DNA from: Tenggerimyces flavus
GTDB taxonomy: Bacteria > Actinomycetota > Actinomycetes > Propionibacteriales > Actinopolymorphaceae
DNA length: 64,000 nucleotides
Direction of reading: 5' to 3'
NCBI RefSeq assembly: GCF_016907715.1
Contig: NZ_JAFBCM010000001.1
Coordinates: forward strand, 4,278,001 to 4,342,000
In this document: positions 41,561 to 51,179 of the stretch, piece after piece
How positions within the stretch are numbered: position 1 is the stretch's first letter
Layout: every line of letters begins with the position of its first letter
Notes under the pieces: model-generated
What the model was told of the DNA's origin: nothing
What the model saw: only the letters and a program-made list of their open reading frames with translations
Databases searched by the model: none
Position numbers and translations under genes: made by a program

Positions 41561-42190
41561 TCAGCCGAGGATGACGATCTCCGTCTCCTCGTCGTACGCC
41601 AGCGCTGAGTCGCCGTCCACGACGACGTCGGCGCGCTCGGCCGTACGTTCCCGCGCGAAGTGCAGGTCCTCGTCCGCCGCCCACGCGTCCCAGTACGGGC
41701 GGAATCCTTCGCCGTCGCGCTCGATGGCGCGCCGGTAGCGGACGTCCAGTGGGGCATCGACCCACATCTTCAACGTAGAAAGGTGATCGATCGCGCGGTC
41801 GGCCGACCCGACGCCCTCCACGATCAGTGCCGGGCGGACGGGGACGTCGTGCCATTCCGCGTACGAGCCCGACTCCCAGTCGTAGCGCTGGTACCGGCCG
41901 CGGAAGTTCGCGCGCAACGGCTGCAGCACCCAGGAGTCGAGCCGATCCCAGACCCGCGGCAGCCCGGACCACCCCTCGTACAGGTCGTCCAGATGCACGA
42001 TCTGCGCGTCCCCGAGGAACGACGCCAGCCGCCCGGCGAGCGTGCTCTTGCCCGCGCCCGCGCGGCCGTCGATGCAGACGAGCCGGACCGCGCCGAGTCG
42101 TGGGGGACCGGCGAGCACCTCGCGCGCGACGTCGGCAAGCCGTACGACCGCGGACCGCCGAGACGCCGTCACGGCGCCGTCCATCGCCAT
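41561..42190 (-). CDS. Uridine kinase-like P-loop protein
   Basis: A 209-residue nucleoside/phosphoribulokinase-like P-loop protein with Walker A in VCIDGRAGAGKSTLAGRLA, an IVHLDDLYEGWSGL motif, WESGSYAEWHDVPVRPALIV and VEGVGSADRAIDHL. Such proteins phosphorylate nucleosides or related substrates; the exact substrate is unknown. The start is ATG 42190. The broken hydrolase follows 22 bp downstream on the same strand. Confidence 0.85.
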   Translation of the reverse strand: MAMDGAVTASRRSAVVRLADVAREVLAGPPRLGAVRLVCIDGRAGAGKSTLAGRLASFLGDAQIVHLDDLYEGWSGLPRVWDRLDSWVLQPLRANFRGRYQRYDWESGSYAEWHDVPVRPALIVEGVGSADRAIDHLSTLKMWVDAPLDVRYRRAIERDGEGFRPYWDAWAADEDLHFARERTAERADVVVDGDSALAYDEETEIVILG

Positions 42191-42265
42191 GGCCGCAACC
42201 TACAGCGCGGACGATAAGGTCGAGCGGATCCCACGCTGGTGTGCCATGGAGGGGAGCACCGCCCG

Positions 42266-43078
42266 GTGCCGATCGTTCGACGCCTGCTGGCCGGGTGCGC
42301 GATCCTCGCGCTCGCCGGCTGCTCGTCCGGTACGAGCTTCAGCGCACCGATTTTCACCTCGACCCCCACCGCCAGCGCGACGCCGACACCGACGCCCGTA
42401 CCCACCGGTCCCACGCGGGTCACGTTGCCGCAGGGCCGGTCGTACGTGCTCGCCAACCCCGCACCAGGCAAGCCCCGACCGTTGCTCATCGTCCTGCACT
42501 CCTACCAGGGCACCTGGGAACGCCTCGACAAGGCCGCCAGCATCCTCACCCGCGCTCGCGCCGAGGGGTACGTCGTCGCGTTCGCCCAGGGCGTCGACCA
42601 GTCCTGGAACGCCGGCGGCTGCTGCGGTACGGCGAAACAACGCAAGCTCGACGACGTCGGCTACCTCGTCCAGCTCGCCCACGACGCCCACCGGCGCGTC
42701 CAACTCGGCGACGTCTACCTGCTCGGCTTCTCCGCCGGCGACATGATGGCGATCCGCGCCCTCTGCGCCCGGCCCGACGTGTTCCGGGCCGCCGCCGGTG
42801 CCGCCGGCAACCTGGTCGCCAGCTGCCACAGCGACAGCCCTGTTCGCTATCTCCACCTGCACGGCCGCGCCGACAACATCGTGCCGTTCGAGGGTGGCCG
42901 GGTCGACTGGCTCGGCACCACGTTCGCGCCCGTACGCGACCTCCCGAAGCGGATCAAGCAGCAGGCGAAGGGCTCGACCGTCAAGCTGGTCACCCACGAC
43001 TGCGGTCACGTCTGGCCCACGCTCGCGTCCTGCGGAACAGACGGGCTCGGCCTGGCGTTGGACTTCTTCGGCCGGTGA
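42266..43078 (+). CDS. Secreted PHB-depolymerase-like esterase lipoprotein (LpqC-like)
   Basis: A 270-residue alpha/beta hydrolase with a lipoprotein signal (RRLLAGCAILALAGC, lipobox LAGC) and a Thr/Pro-rich linker (STPTASATPTPTPVPTGP) before the catalytic domain. The active site shows in YLLGFSAGDMMA (nucleophile Ser), LHGRADNIVPFEGG and THDCGHVWP (histidine), as in poly(3-hydroxybutyrate) depolymerases and LpqC of mycobacteria. The GTG at 42266 is chosen because it gives a standard lipoprotein N-terminus; an upstream GTG at 42239 adds nine residues. It is probably anchored on the outer face of the membrane. Confidence 0.86.
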   Translation: MPIVRRLLAGCAILALAGCSSGTSFSAPIFTSTPTASATPTPTPVPTGPTRVTLPQGRSYVLANPAPGKPRPLLIVLHSYQGTWERLDKAASILTRARAEGYVVAFAQGVDQSWNAGGCCGTAKQRKLDDVGYLVQLAHDAHRRVQLGDVYLLGFSAGDMMAIRALCARPDVFRAAAGAAGNLVASCHSDSPVRYLHLHGRADNIVPFEGGRVDWLGTTFAPVRDLPKRIKQQAKGSTVKLVTHDCGHVWPTLASCGTDGLGLALDFFGR

Positions 43079-43156
43079 ACCCCTCCGGGTTCCGGTTGCG
43101 GCCACCCGCCTGGTAACCTAGGCGGTCGGCCGACTCGGGCAACTGGGTCAGCACAA

Positions 43157-43327
43157 GCGGAGGACCACCTCCCACCCGCATCGACCTCAGGGTTGTCGGG
43201 TCCAGGCCGATCGCCACACCCGCGCGGTATCGCGGATGGCGATCAGCTTTTCGTACCTGCGCTGGGGCAGGAACGATCAAGGTGGGCTTCCGCATACGAG
43301 AACGCGGGAGCCCTTTTTCGCGTTCTC
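43157..43327 (+). promoter_or_regulatory. infC leader with mutually exclusive hairpins (putative attenuator)
   Basis: A terminator-like hairpin pairs gggcttccgc (43284-43293) with gcgggagccc (43304-43313; one G-U pair) and is followed directly by TTTTT (43314-43318). A competing hairpin pairs gagaacgcg (43298-43306) with cgcgttctc (43319-43327) and uses part of the terminator's right arm. Further upstream, gcgga (43157-43161) and cccacc (43171-43176) can pair with the terminator's left arm. This is the layout of a transcription attenuator in front of infC-rpmI-rplT, as known for L20 control in Bacillus. The pairing is seen; the control is inferred. Confidence 0.6.
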
Positions 43328-43362
43328 ACCGCCCCAGATCACCGCACTACACAGGAGGAGAC

Positions 43363-44094
43363 ATAACCACAGAGCTTCGCGTCAACGACCGGATCCGGGT
43401 TCCCGAGGTTCGGCTCGTCGGACCGAACGGTGAACAGGTCGGCATCGTGCGCATCGAAGATGCGTTGCGCCTGGCGCAGGAGGCTGATCTCGACCTTGTC
43501 GAGGTCGCGCCCACCGCGCGCCCGCCGGTCTGCAAGCTCATGGACTACGGCAAGTTCAAGTACGAGACCGCTCAGAAGGCCCGGGAAGCACGCCGCAACC
43601 AGGCCCAGACGGTGATCAAGGAAATGAAGCTCCGGCCGAAGATCGACCCGCACGACTACGACACCAAGAAGGGTCACGTCGTACGGTTCCTTCGCCAGGG
43701 CGACAAGGTCAAGATCACGATCATGTTCCGCGGACGGGAGCAGTCCCGACCCGAGCTCGGCTTCCGGCTGCTGCAGCGACTCTCCGAGGACGTCGCCGAC
43801 CTCGGCTTCGTCGAGTCGAACCCGCGCCAGGACGGCCGCAACATGATCATGGTGCTGACCCCCCACAAGCGTAAGTCCGAGGCGCGAGCCGAGGTGCAGG
43901 CCGAGAAGGCGAAGAAGGCGGCCGAACGTGAGGCCGACCGCGAGGCCGAGCGCCTCGAACGCGTCTCCGGAAACCACCCCGTCGGCTCGAACGGCTCGAG
44001 CGCCCCGGCGGCCGAGGCCGAGGGCGAGCCGGCCGACACGGTCGATGAGGCCGCGGACGATGTGACCGCAGTACCCGAGAACGAAACAGCATAA
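43363..44094 (+). CDS. infC: Translation initiation factor IF-3 (ATA start)
   Basis: IF-3 binds the 30S subunit and checks the start codon. The protein begins [18 protein letters not shown], the normal family N-terminus, and the only possible start at that position is ATA (43363), preceded by aggagg four bases upstream. No ATG, GTG or TTG lies at the right place; the upstream in-frame GTG is inside the leader hairpin. Motifs [33 protein letters not shown] and RRGREQ-like [12 protein letters not shown] are intact. A 60-residue Ala/Glu-rich C-terminal tail extends the usual 180 residues. Rare start codons on infC allow IF-3 to limit its own synthesis. First gene of infC-rpmI-rplT. Confidence 0.9.
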   Translation: MTTELRVNDRIRVPEVRLVGPNGEQVGIVRIEDALRLAQEADLDLVEVAPTARPPVCKLMDYGKFKYETAQKAREARRNQAQTVIKEMKLRPKIDPHDYDTKKGHVVRFLRQGDKVKITIMFRGREQSRPELGFRLLQRLSEDVADLGFVESNPRQDGRNMIMVLTPHKRKSEARAEVQAEKAKKAAEREADREAERLERVSGNHPVGSNGSSAPAAEAEGEPADTVDEAADDVTAVPENETA

Positions 44095-44157
44095 GAAGTG
44101 AACCGCCCCGCACCAGGCCGACCGGACCTACCGACTGGCCGACCGAGGAGCTGAATC

Positions 44158-44352
44158 ATGCCGAAGAACAAGACGCATAGCGGCGCAAAGAAGCGCTTCA
44201 AGATCACCGGGACCGGCAAGCTGGTCCACGGCCGTACCAACCGCGGTCACCTGATGGAGGTCAAGCCCTCCACCCGTGCCCGTCGGCTCGCCGGCGAGGT
44301 CGAGGTCAACCCGGCCGACAAGAAGCGGGCCAAGAAGTTGCTCGGTCGTTAG
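44158..44352 (+). CDS. rpmI: 50S ribosomal protein bL35
   Basis: A 64-residue basic protein beginning PKNKTHSGAKKRFKITGTGK, which is the bL35 signature, and ending KKRAKKLLGR. It is a structural protein of the large ribosomal subunit. It lies 63 bp after infC and 63 bp before rplT, the conserved order. Confidence 0.97.
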   Translation: MPKNKTHSGAKKRFKITGTGKLVHGRTNRGHLMEVKPSTRARRLAGEVEVNPADKKRAKKLLGR

Positions 44353-44415
44353 TCCAGAAACCCACCGGCTAGGCGGGCATCCCGCCAAGGCCGTTCCCGA
44401 TAGGAGTCACCACTC

Positions 44416-44793
44416 ATGGCACGCGTGAAGCGGGCAGTCAACGCCCAGAAGAAGCGTCGCGTCGTCCTCGAACGGGCCAAGGGCTACCGCGGCCAGCGCT
44501 CGCGCCTGTACCGCAAGGCCAAGGAGCAGGTCACCCACTCGCTGGTCTACGCCTACCGTGACCGCCGCGCGAAGAAGGGCGACTTCCGCCGCCTGTGGAT
44601 CACCCGGATCAACGCCGCCGCTCGTCTGAACGGCGTCACGTACAACCGGTTCATCCAGGGCCTCAAGGCCGCCGGCGTCGAGGTCGACCGCAAGATCCTC
44701 GCCGAGCTGGCCGTGACCGACGCCCCGGCGTTCGCCGCCCTCGTCGAGGTCGCGAAGCAGGCCGTTCCCGCCGAGACCGAGGCGGCCGCCTGA
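44416..44793 (+). CDS. rplT: 50S ribosomal protein bL20
   Basis: A 125-residue protein with [36 protein letters not shown] and [20 protein letters not shown]. bL20 is an early assembly protein of the large subunit and, in Bacillus, the autoregulator of this operon by binding the leader. The leader found upstream of infC makes the same role plausible here. Its TGA overlaps the CTG start of the next gene. Confidence 0.97.
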   Translation: MARVKRAVNAQKKRRVVLERAKGYRGQRSRLYRKAKEQVTHSLVYAYRDRRAKKGDFRRLWITRINAAARLNGVTYNRFIQGLKAAGVEVDRKILAELAVTDAPAFAALVEVAKQAVPAETEAAA

Positions 44794-45677
44794 CCGTCCC
44801 GGCCCAGGCCACGAACGCGAAGTCCGCGCGCCTGGCAGGTCCCGAGCTCACCGACCCGCGCAACAGCAGGGTCGCGGCGGCTCGCCGACTTGCCAAGCGC
44901 GCGTTTCGCGTCCGGGGCCGGCGATTCCTCGCTGAGGGACCGCAGGCCGTCCAGGAGGCGCTCGGCGTTCCCGGCGTCGTACTCGAGCTGTACGCCACCG
45001 GCGCGGCGGCCGACCGGCACGCCGACCTGGTCGTCGCTGCCAACGCCGCCGACATCCCCGTACGGCTGGTGTCCGGCGAGGTCTTCGCCGCGCTCTCCCA
45101 GACCGTGACGCCGCAGGGGCTGATCGCGGTCTGCGCGTTCGTCGACACCCCATTCGCCGACGTCGTCGCCACCGACCCACTGCTGGTCGCCGTGCTGGCC
45201 CAGGTCCGCGATCCCGGCAACGCCGGCACCGTCGTTCGCTGCGCCGACGCGGCCGGAGCCGAGGCGGTCGTGCTCACCGACGCCTCCGTCGACGTCTACA
45301 ACCCCAAGTGCGTACGTGCCTCCGCGGGAAGCCTGTTCCACCTGCCGGTCGCGGTCGGTGTGGACGCGACCGCCGGCGCGGCCGGCCTCCGCGAGCACGG
45401 GCTGCGCATCCTCGCCGCCGACGGAGCGGGCGAGCTCGACCTCGACACCGCGGCCGACGATGGCCTGCTGAGCGGCCCGACCGCGTGGATCTTCGGCAAC
45501 GAGGCATGGGGCTTGCCGCCGGAGACCAGGGCACTGGCGGACGCCGTCGTACGCGTTCCCGTCCACGGCCGGGCCGAGAGTCTGAACCTCGCGACCGCCG
45601 CGGCCGTGTGTCTGTATGCCTCCGCTCGTGCCCAACGCCAGCGTGGTGGGTGCCGGACACCCAGCAAACAGAGGTAG
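44790..45677 (+). CDS. TrmH/SpoU-family rRNA 2'-O-methyltransferase (probable CTG start)
   Basis: A SPOUT methyltransferase of about 295 residues: an N-terminal substrate-binding domain ([18 protein letters not shown]) and the SAM-binding knot ([57 protein letters not shown]). It probably methylates a ribose of 23S rRNA. No ATG, GTG or TTG exists in frame where the family N-terminus should be. A CTG at 44790 overlaps the rplT stop as CTGA, replacing the usual ATGA coupling, and is the best start. Genomes in which the same gene begins ATGA would support this. Confidence 0.85.
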   Translation: MTVPAQATNAKSARLAGPELTDPRNSRVAAARRLAKRAFRVRGRRFLAEGPQAVQEALGVPGVVLELYATGAAADRHADLVVAANAADIPVRLVSGEVFAALSQTVTPQGLIAVCAFVDTPFADVVATDPLLVAVLAQVRDPGNAGTVVRCADAAGAEAVVLTDASVDVYNPKCVRASAGSLFHLPVAVGVDATAGAAGLREHGLRILAADGAGELDLDTAADDGLLSGPTAWIFGNEAWGLPPETRALADAVVRVPVHGRAESLNLATAAAVCLYASARAQRQRGGCRTPSKQR

Positions 45678-45751
45678 TCTCCGCAGGAAGCGTCGAGAAC
45701 ACGGCGCTCAGGGAATGGGAATGGGCAACGCAGCGGCAGGGGGGCTTCGCC

Positions 45752-46828
45752 GTGGCTGACCCCGAGGACGGGCGTGCGGTGCCCGTCGTCGATCTCGACG
45801 ATGTGCCTGATGGGCTCATCGTCGCTGACGATCGTGCGTGCGTCACGGTCGTGAACCGGGTAGCGACCCGGCTCCTTCGCGTGCCCGCCGAGGACCTCGT
45901 CGGCAAGCACCTGTCCGACGCGCTGGCCCTGCAGGACCGGGACGGACGTGACTGGTGGGCGTCCGCGCGGCCGTACGACGGGCTGAACATCCGGACCGGC
46001 CATCCCGAGTGCAGCCTGTTCCTTCCCGATGGGCGGGAACTGCTGGTCGCGTCCAAGTTCATCCGCCCGAACGGGCCGTCCGGCAAGGTCGAGCGCGTCG
46101 TCATCACGTTGCGGAGCGCGCGGCTGCGGATCTACGAGGACGGCGAACGTTCCAACCTGATCGCCACCGTCGCGCACGAGCTGCGGTCGCCACTCACCAG
46201 CGTCAAGGGCTTCACCGCGACTCTGTTGCGCAAGTGGGACCGGTTCACCGACGAGCAGCGCCGGCTGATGCTGGAGACCGTCGAGGCGGACGCGGACCGG
46301 CTGGCCCGGCTGATCACCGACCTGCTGGACGTGGCGCGGATCGAGTCGAACCGGTTGTCGCTGCGCCGTCAGCCGATCGACCTCGGCGAGCACCTGGAGA
46401 AGACCGTCGCGTCGATGCAGGGCGCCGAACGGGTGAAGGACAACCTGATCCTGCTCGTCGACGGCCCGGTGCCGACGATGTGGCTCGACCTCGACAAGCT
46501 CGACCAGGTGCTCGCGAACCTGCTCGACAACGCCTTGCGCCACGGCGCCGGCACGGTGACAGTCCGGCTGAGCCGCTGGCAGGACGGCGTGCGGATCGTG
46601 GTCGACGACGAGGGCCGGGGGATCCCGGAGTCCGAGCGGGAGCGGGTGTTCGGCCGCTTCTGGCGCGGCACCGGCGGCAGCCGCGGCGGCTCGGGCCTCG
46701 GGCTGTACATCGTGCGCGGCCTCGTCGAAGCCCACGGCGGCTCGGTCCGCGTCGAGCAGTCGCCGGCCGGTGGTGCCCGCTTCGTGGTGGAGCTGCCGAA
46801 CGACATCCCCGAGGGGCTCACCGACTAA
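45752..46828 (+). CDS. PAS-domain sensor histidine kinase (orphan)
   Basis: A 358-residue soluble kinase: a PAS domain at about residues 15-125 (DVPDGLIVADDRACVTVVNR, LLRVPAEDLVGKHLSDAL), a HisKA domain with phospho-acceptor in LIATVAHELRSPLTSVKGF, and an HATPase domain (LANLLDNALRHGAGTVTV, VDDEGRGIPESERERVFGRF, GSGLGLYIVRGLVEAHGG). No response regulator is adjacent. The GTG at 45752 with aggggggc upstream is chosen because it gives a normal PAS N-terminus. Its place between the rRNA methyltransferase and pheS is, as I recall, conserved in actinobacteria. Confidence 0.88.
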   Translation: MADPEDGRAVPVVDLDDVPDGLIVADDRACVTVVNRVATRLLRVPAEDLVGKHLSDALALQDRDGRDWWASARPYDGLNIRTGHPECSLFLPDGRELLVASKFIRPNGPSGKVERVVITLRSARLRIYEDGERSNLIATVAHELRSPLTSVKGFTATLLRKWDRFTDEQRRLMLETVEADADRLARLITDLLDVARIESNRLSLRRQPIDLGEHLEKTVASMQGAERVKDNLILLVDGPVPTMWLDLDKLDQVLANLLDNALRHGAGTVTVRLSRWQDGVRIVVDDEGRGIPESERERVFGRFWRGTGGSRGGSGLGLYIVRGLVEAHGGSVRVEQSPAGGARFVVELPNDIPEGLTD

Positions 46829-46842
46829 CGCGCCCGAGGGAC

Positions 46843-46931
46843 GGCAAATGATCATGTTTACATGATCATTTGCCCCTTTACGTGGGGTGTACGCCGCGTC
46901 AAGCACCCATTCGCCAGGTAGAGCGGCATCG
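46843..46931. repeat. Double-hairpin repeat, family C copy 2
   Basis: The first hairpin has 14-bp arms (ggcaaatgatcatg) and a ttta loop at 46843-46874. The second stem is weaker than in copy 1, but the flanking cgccaggta and gcggcatcg are conserved. It lies between convergent genes, like copy 1. Confidence 0.8.
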
Positions 46932-46959
46932 CGAGCACTGCCGACTTACGCCACAGGTC

Positions 46960-47301
46960 CTAGCGCCCCCGCTCGTAGTGGTCGCCGACCTCGAGCTCGG
47001 CGTACACCTGCTGCGTCACGCAGTCCTGGCCTGTTCTGCCGTTCTCGTTCTTGAACGTGAGGCGGTAGCACTCGGGCTCGTGTCGGAAGTCGGACGTGGT
47101 GCCGCCAGGGACCTGGCGGCAGGTCGTGGTCGGCGGGAAGCCACCCGAGGTCGTGCACTCCGTGGTCCACGTGGTCGTCCCGGGCGAGTACCGGTAGCCA
47201 CCCTCTTCGAACCGCTTGCTCGTCACCGTTCCCGACGTGGCGCAACCCGCCAGGCTCGTCAGCAGCAAGCCGGCCACCGCCAGACCGAGCACCCTCCGCA
47301 C
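46960..47301 (-). CDS. Small hypothetical lipoprotein
   Basis: A 113-residue protein with a typical lipoprotein signal (RRVLGLAVAGLLLTSLAGC, lipobox LAGC) and a mature part containing four cysteines (TECTTSGG, TTCRQVPGG, PECYRLTF, GQDCVTQQ) that could form two disulfides. I do not recognise the family. The start is taken at GTG 47301 because it gives a compact signal peptide; a GTG at 47337 adds 12 residues. It is probably surface-exposed. Confidence 0.65.
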   Translation of the reverse strand: MRRVLGLAVAGLLLTSLAGCATSGTVTSKRFEEGGYRYSPGTTTWTTECTTSGGFPPTTTCRQVPGGTTSDFRHEPECYRLTFKNENGRTGQDCVTQQVYAELEVGDHYERGR

Positions 47302-47415
47302 AGCACTCAGCGTAACTCCGTGGCGACGCTCGTCCACAGCTAGCGACCACCACCGACAGGGCTCCCGGCACGCCTACCTAGACTCTCCGGGGAACCCCCT
47401 GTGCCGAGGAGATCG

Positions 47416-48525
47416 ATGTCGGGCCCGAACAAGAACTACGACCCCGTCGAGGTCACGCCGCTGCATGCCGACGAGGTGGAGCGGATGCGCGACGAGGCGC
47501 TGGCCGCGATCGCGAAGGCCGCCGACCTCGACGAGCTGCGCGACGTACGCCTCGGGCACGCCGGTGACCGGAGCCCGCTCGGCCTCGCCAACCGGGAGAT
47601 CGGCGCGCTGCCGCCGCAGGCCCGCAAGGACGCCGGCATGCGCCTCGGCGGCGCCCGCCGCGCCGTCAACGACGCGCTCGCCACGCGCCAACAAGAGCTC
47701 GAGCACGAACGCGACGAGCGCATCCTCATCGACGAGTCCGTCGACGTCACGCTCCCGTGGGACGGCGAGCCGCTGGGCGCACGACACCCGCTGACCACGC
47801 TGCAAGAACGCATCGCCGACGTCTTCGTCGCCATGGGCTGGGAAGTCTTCAACGGGCCCGAGGTCGAAGCCGAGTGGCTGAACTTCGACGCGCTCAACAT
47901 CGCGCCCGACCACCCCGCGCGGACGACGATGGACACGTTCTTCATCGACCCGCCCGAGGCCGGTCTCGTCCTCCGCACCCACACGAGCCCCGGGCAGGCG
48001 CGGACGATGCTGTCCAAGCAGCCGCCGATCTACGTGGTGTGCCCCGGCCGTACGTACCGCACCGACGAGCTCGACGCGACGCACACGCCGGTCTTCCACC
48101 AGGTCGAGGGCCTCGTCGTCGACGAGGGCATCACGATGGCCCACCTCAAGGGCACGCTCGACCACTTCGCGCAGGCGATGTTCGGCGCCGGCCTCACGAC
48201 CCGACTGCGCCCGTACTACTTCCCGTTCACCGAGCCGAGCGCCGAGCTCGACCTGCAGTGCTTCGTGTGCCGCGGCGAGTCGGTCGGCAACCCGGACCGC
48301 CCCTGCCGCACCTGCTCCAGCGAGGGCTGGATCGAGTGGGGCGGCTGCGGCGTCGTCAACCCGCGCGTACTCACCGCCTGCGGCATCGACCCCGAGCGGT
48401 ACTCCGGGTTCGCGTTCGGGATGGGGATCGAACGGACGCTGATGTTCCGCAACGGCGTCGAGGACATGCGCGACATGGTCGAAGGTGACGTCCGGTTCAC
48501 CCGGCCGTTTGGATGGGAGAGCTGA
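47416..48525 (+). CDS. pheS: Phenylalanyl-tRNA synthetase alpha subunit
   Basis: A 369-residue PheS, the catalytic subunit that charges tRNA-Phe. It has the N-terminal coiled-coil, then class II motifs: [33 protein letters not shown] (motif 2 region) and [20 protein letters not shown] (motif 3). A four-cysteine block ([18 protein letters not shown]) may bind zinc; it is found in many actinobacterial PheS. The ATG at 47416 has gaggag four bases upstream. The stop overlaps the start of pheT by one base. Confidence 0.96.
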   Translation: MSGPNKNYDPVEVTPLHADEVERMRDEALAAIAKAADLDELRDVRLGHAGDRSPLGLANREIGALPPQARKDAGMRLGGARRAVNDALATRQQELEHERDERILIDESVDVTLPWDGEPLGARHPLTTLQERIADVFVAMGWEVFNGPEVEAEWLNFDALNIAPDHPARTTMDTFFIDPPEAGLVLRTHTSPGQARTMLSKQPPIYVVCPGRTYRTDELDATHTPVFHQVEGLVVDEGITMAHLKGTLDHFAQAMFGAGLTTRLRPYYFPFTEPSAELDLQCFVCRGESVGNPDRPCRTCSSEGWIEWGGCGVVNPRVLTACGIDPERYSGFAFGMGIERTLMFRNGVEDMRDMVEGDVRFTRPFGWES

Positions 48526-51002
48526 TGCGGGTCCCGATCTCCTGGCTGCGGGAGTTCGTCGAGCTGCCGGAGTCCGAGACCGCCCGCGCTGTGGCGGACC
48601 GGCTGATCCGCGCCGGCCTGGAGGTGGAGGGCGTCGACGAGGTCGGCGCCGACGTCACCGGGCCGCTCGTGGTCGGCCGCGTCGTGTCGTACGAGGACGA
48701 GACGCACTCCAACGGCAAGACCATCCGCTGGTGCTCGATCGACGTCGGCGAGGACGAGCCGCGCGGCATCATCTGCGGCGCGCACAACTTCGCTCAGGAC
48801 GACCTCGTGGTCGTCGCGCTTCCCGGCGCGGTGCTGCCGGGCGGCTTCGCGATCACCGCGCGCAAGACGTACGGCCATGTCTCCGACGGCATGATCTGCT
48901 CGCAGCGCGAGCTCGGCCTCGGCGACGACCACACCGGGATCATCGTGCTGCCGCCCGGCGAGGCCGATCCGGGCGCCGAGGCCGCGCCGATCCTGCTGCT
49001 GCGCGAGGACGTGCTCGACATCGCCGTCACGCCCGACCGCGGCTACACGATGTCGGTCCGCGGCGTCGCGCGCGAGGCGGCGACCGCGTACGACCTGCCG
49101 CTGCGCGATCCCGCTGCCGGCGCCATCAACGCGCCCACCGACGCCGGCTACCCGGTGCGCTCGGAGGACCTCGACGGCTGCCCGGTCTTCGCGGCGGTCG
49201 GCGTCACCGGTTTCGACCCGACCGTGCGCAGCCCGCGCTGGCTGCAGCGGCGGCTGCAGCTCGCCGGCACCCGGCCGATCTCGCTCGGCGTCGACGTGAC
49301 CAACTACGTGATGTACGAGTTCGGCCAGCCGATCCACGGTTGGGACAGCTCGAAGCTGCGCGGCGGCATCGTCGTCCGTCGCTCGCAGCCGGGGGAGAAG
49401 CTGCTCACGCTCGACGGCGTGACGCGCGAGCTCGACCCCGAGGACCTCGTCGTCACCGACGACTCCGGCCCGATCGGGCTCGGCGGGGTGATGGGCGGCG
49501 ACTCGACCGAGCTCGACCCGTCGACGACCGAGATCCTGGTCGAGGCGGCGTACTGGGACCCGGTCACGATCGCCCGCACCGCCCGCCGGCACAGGCTGCC
49601 GAGCGAGGCGTCCAAGCGGTTCGAACGAGGCGTCGACTCCTCCGTCCAGGCCCACGCCGCGCGCCGGGTCGCCTCGCTGTTGGTCGAGCTGGGCGGCGGG
49701 CGGATCGAGTCCGAGTCGGTGTTCGGGACCAGCCTCGTACCCCCGACCGTTCCGATCGCCGCCGACCACGCCGCGAAGGTCGCCGGGTACCCGATCGCGA
49801 CCGACGTCTCGGTCAAGCGGCTGCGCGACGTCGGCTGCACGGTCGTCGAGCAGGGCTCGACGTTGCAGGTGACGCCGCCGTCGTGGCGGCCCGACCTCAC
49901 CGACCCGAACGACTTCGCCGAGGAGGTGATCCGGCTCGAGGGGTACGAGGCCGTGCCCAGCGTGCTGCCGGTCGCGCCTCCCGGCCGCGGGCTGACCGCC
50001 GAGCAGCGCCAGCACCGGCTGATCGGGCGGCGGCTCGCGGGAGCCGGGTACGTGGAGATCCTCGCGTACCCCCCGTTCATCGGCGAGTCCGACTTCGACA
50101 AGCTCGGCCTCCCCGCCGACGACGCGCGGCGGCACGCGCTCCGGCTGGCCAACCCGCTGTCGGAGGAGGCGCCGCTGCTGCGTACCTCACTACTGCCGGG
50201 CCTGCTGGCGACGCTCCGCCGGAACGTCGGGCGAGGCGCGACGGATGTCGCGTTGTTCGAGACCGGACGGGTGTTCCGGCCCTCGCCGGGTGCGCAGCAG
50301 GTCGCGCCGCGGCTGCGCGTCGACCAGCGGCCGACCGACGCCGAGCTGGCTTCGCTCGACGCCGTTCTCCCCGCGCAGCCGGACCGCGTCGCGATCGTGG
50401 CGGCGGGGGAGCGGTACGCCACCGGCTGGTGGGGTGCCGGCCGCCCGTCGACCTGGGCCGACGCGATCCAGGCCGGCCGGATCGTCGCGTCGGCGTTGGG
50501 CGTGACGGTCGACGTACGTGCCGACGACCACGCGCCATGGCACCCGGGTCGCTGCGCCGTACTGCTCGTCGACGGTCGTGTCGTCGGGCACGCGGGGGAG
50601 CTGCACCCGAAGGTGGTCGAGGCCTACGGGTTGCCTGCTCGGACGGTCGCGATGGAGCTGCAGCCGGATCTGCTCGGGGTGTTGGACTCGACCGTTCCTG
50701 CTCCCGCTGTGTCGACGTTCCCGCCGGCGAAGGAGGACGTGGCGCTGATCGTTCCGGCGTCAGTTCCCGTCGCGGACGTCGAAGCGGCACTGCGCTCGGG
50801 AGCGGGCCCGCTGCTGGAGTCGGTGCGGCTGTTCGACGTGTACGTCGGCACCCAGATCCCCGACGGCACGCGGTCGCTGGCGTTCGCACTGCGGTTCCGC
50901 GCACCGGACCGCACGCTGACCGACACCGACGTCTCGGCCGCGAAGCAGTCCGCCGTCGACTCGGCCGCCCGCCGAACCGGCGCCGTCCAGCGCGGCGCCT
51001 AA
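48525..51002 (+). CDS. pheT: Phenylalanyl-tRNA synthetase beta subunit
   Basis: An 825-residue PheT, which with PheS forms the (alpha-beta)2 enzyme. Domains in order: N-terminal [17 protein letters not shown], tRNA-binding EMAP-like domain ([20 protein letters not shown]), B3/B4 editing region, B5 domains ([20 protein letters not shown]) and the C-terminal anticodon-binding FDX-ACB domain ([35 protein letters not shown]). The ATG shares its A with the pheS stop (TGATG). It is followed by the palindrome-rich spacer. Confidence 0.96.
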   Translation: MRVPISWLREFVELPESETARAVADRLIRAGLEVEGVDEVGADVTGPLVVGRVVSYEDETHSNGKTIRWCSIDVGEDEPRGIICGAHNFAQDDLVVVALPGAVLPGGFAITARKTYGHVSDGMICSQRELGLGDDHTGIIVLPPGEADPGAEAAPILLLREDVLDIAVTPDRGYTMSVRGVAREAATAYDLPLRDPAAGAINAPTDAGYPVRSEDLDGCPVFAAVGVTGFDPTVRSPRWLQRRLQLAGTRPISLGVDVTNYVMYEFGQPIHGWDSSKLRGGIVVRRSQPGEKLLTLDGVTRELDPEDLVVTDDSGPIGLGGVMGGDSTELDPSTTEILVEAAYWDPVTIARTARRHRLPSEASKRFERGVDSSVQAHAARRVASLLVELGGGRIESESVFGTSLVPPTVPIAADHAAKVAGYPIATDVSVKRLRDVGCTVVEQGSTLQVTPPSWRPDLTDPNDFAEEVIRLEGYEAVPSVLPVAPPGRGLTAEQRQHRLIGRRLAGAGYVEILAYPPFIGESDFDKLGLPADDARRHALRLANPLSEEAPLLRTSLLPGLLATLRRNVGRGATDVALFETGRVFRPSPGAQQVAPRLRVDQRPTDAELASLDAVLPAQPDRVAIVAAGERYATGWWGAGRPSTWADAIQAGRIVASALGVTVDVRADDHAPWHPGRCAVLLVDGRVVGHAGELHPKVVEAYGLPARTVAMELQPDLLGVLDSTVPAPAVSTFPPAKEDVALIVPASVPVADVEAALRSGAGPLLESVRLFDVYVGTQIPDGTRSLAFALRFRAPDRTLTDTDVSAAKQSAVDSAARRTGAVQRGA

Positions 51003-51017
51003 CCGAGGCCACCGCCG

Positions 51018-51046
51018 TTTGGATGAAGGGCACCTTCATCCAAACA
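51018..51046. repeat. Perfect GGCACC palindrome, family B
   Basis: Arms gtttggatgaagg and ccttcatccaaac (13 bp, exact) around a gca centre, 15 bp after the pheT stop, in a position suited to a terminator. No T-run follows. Confidence 0.8.
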
Positions 51047-51077
51047 GGCCAGCCTCCTCCACGCGCCCTCAACGCCC

Positions 51078-51153
51078 GTGATCATGAACGTGATCATGAA
51101 GCCGAACTGGTCGTATACGCCGGGTTCGCCTTCATGATCACGTTCATGATCAC
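51078..51153. repeat. 76-nt hairpin repeat, family A copy 3 (inverted)
   Basis: Perfect 23-bp arms at 51078-51100 and 51131-51153 around a 30-nt loop. The loop, read on the minus strand, matches copy 1 except for two bases (cggcgtatacgaccagttcg is shared). Confidence 0.85.
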
Positions 51154-51179
51154 GGACCGGTGGCAGGTGGCGGGGGTTT

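Noticed and set aside
43282-43362. GTG at 43282 as the infC start
   Set aside because: It would add 27 residues not found in IF-3 and places the start inside the terminator-like hairpin without a ribosome site.
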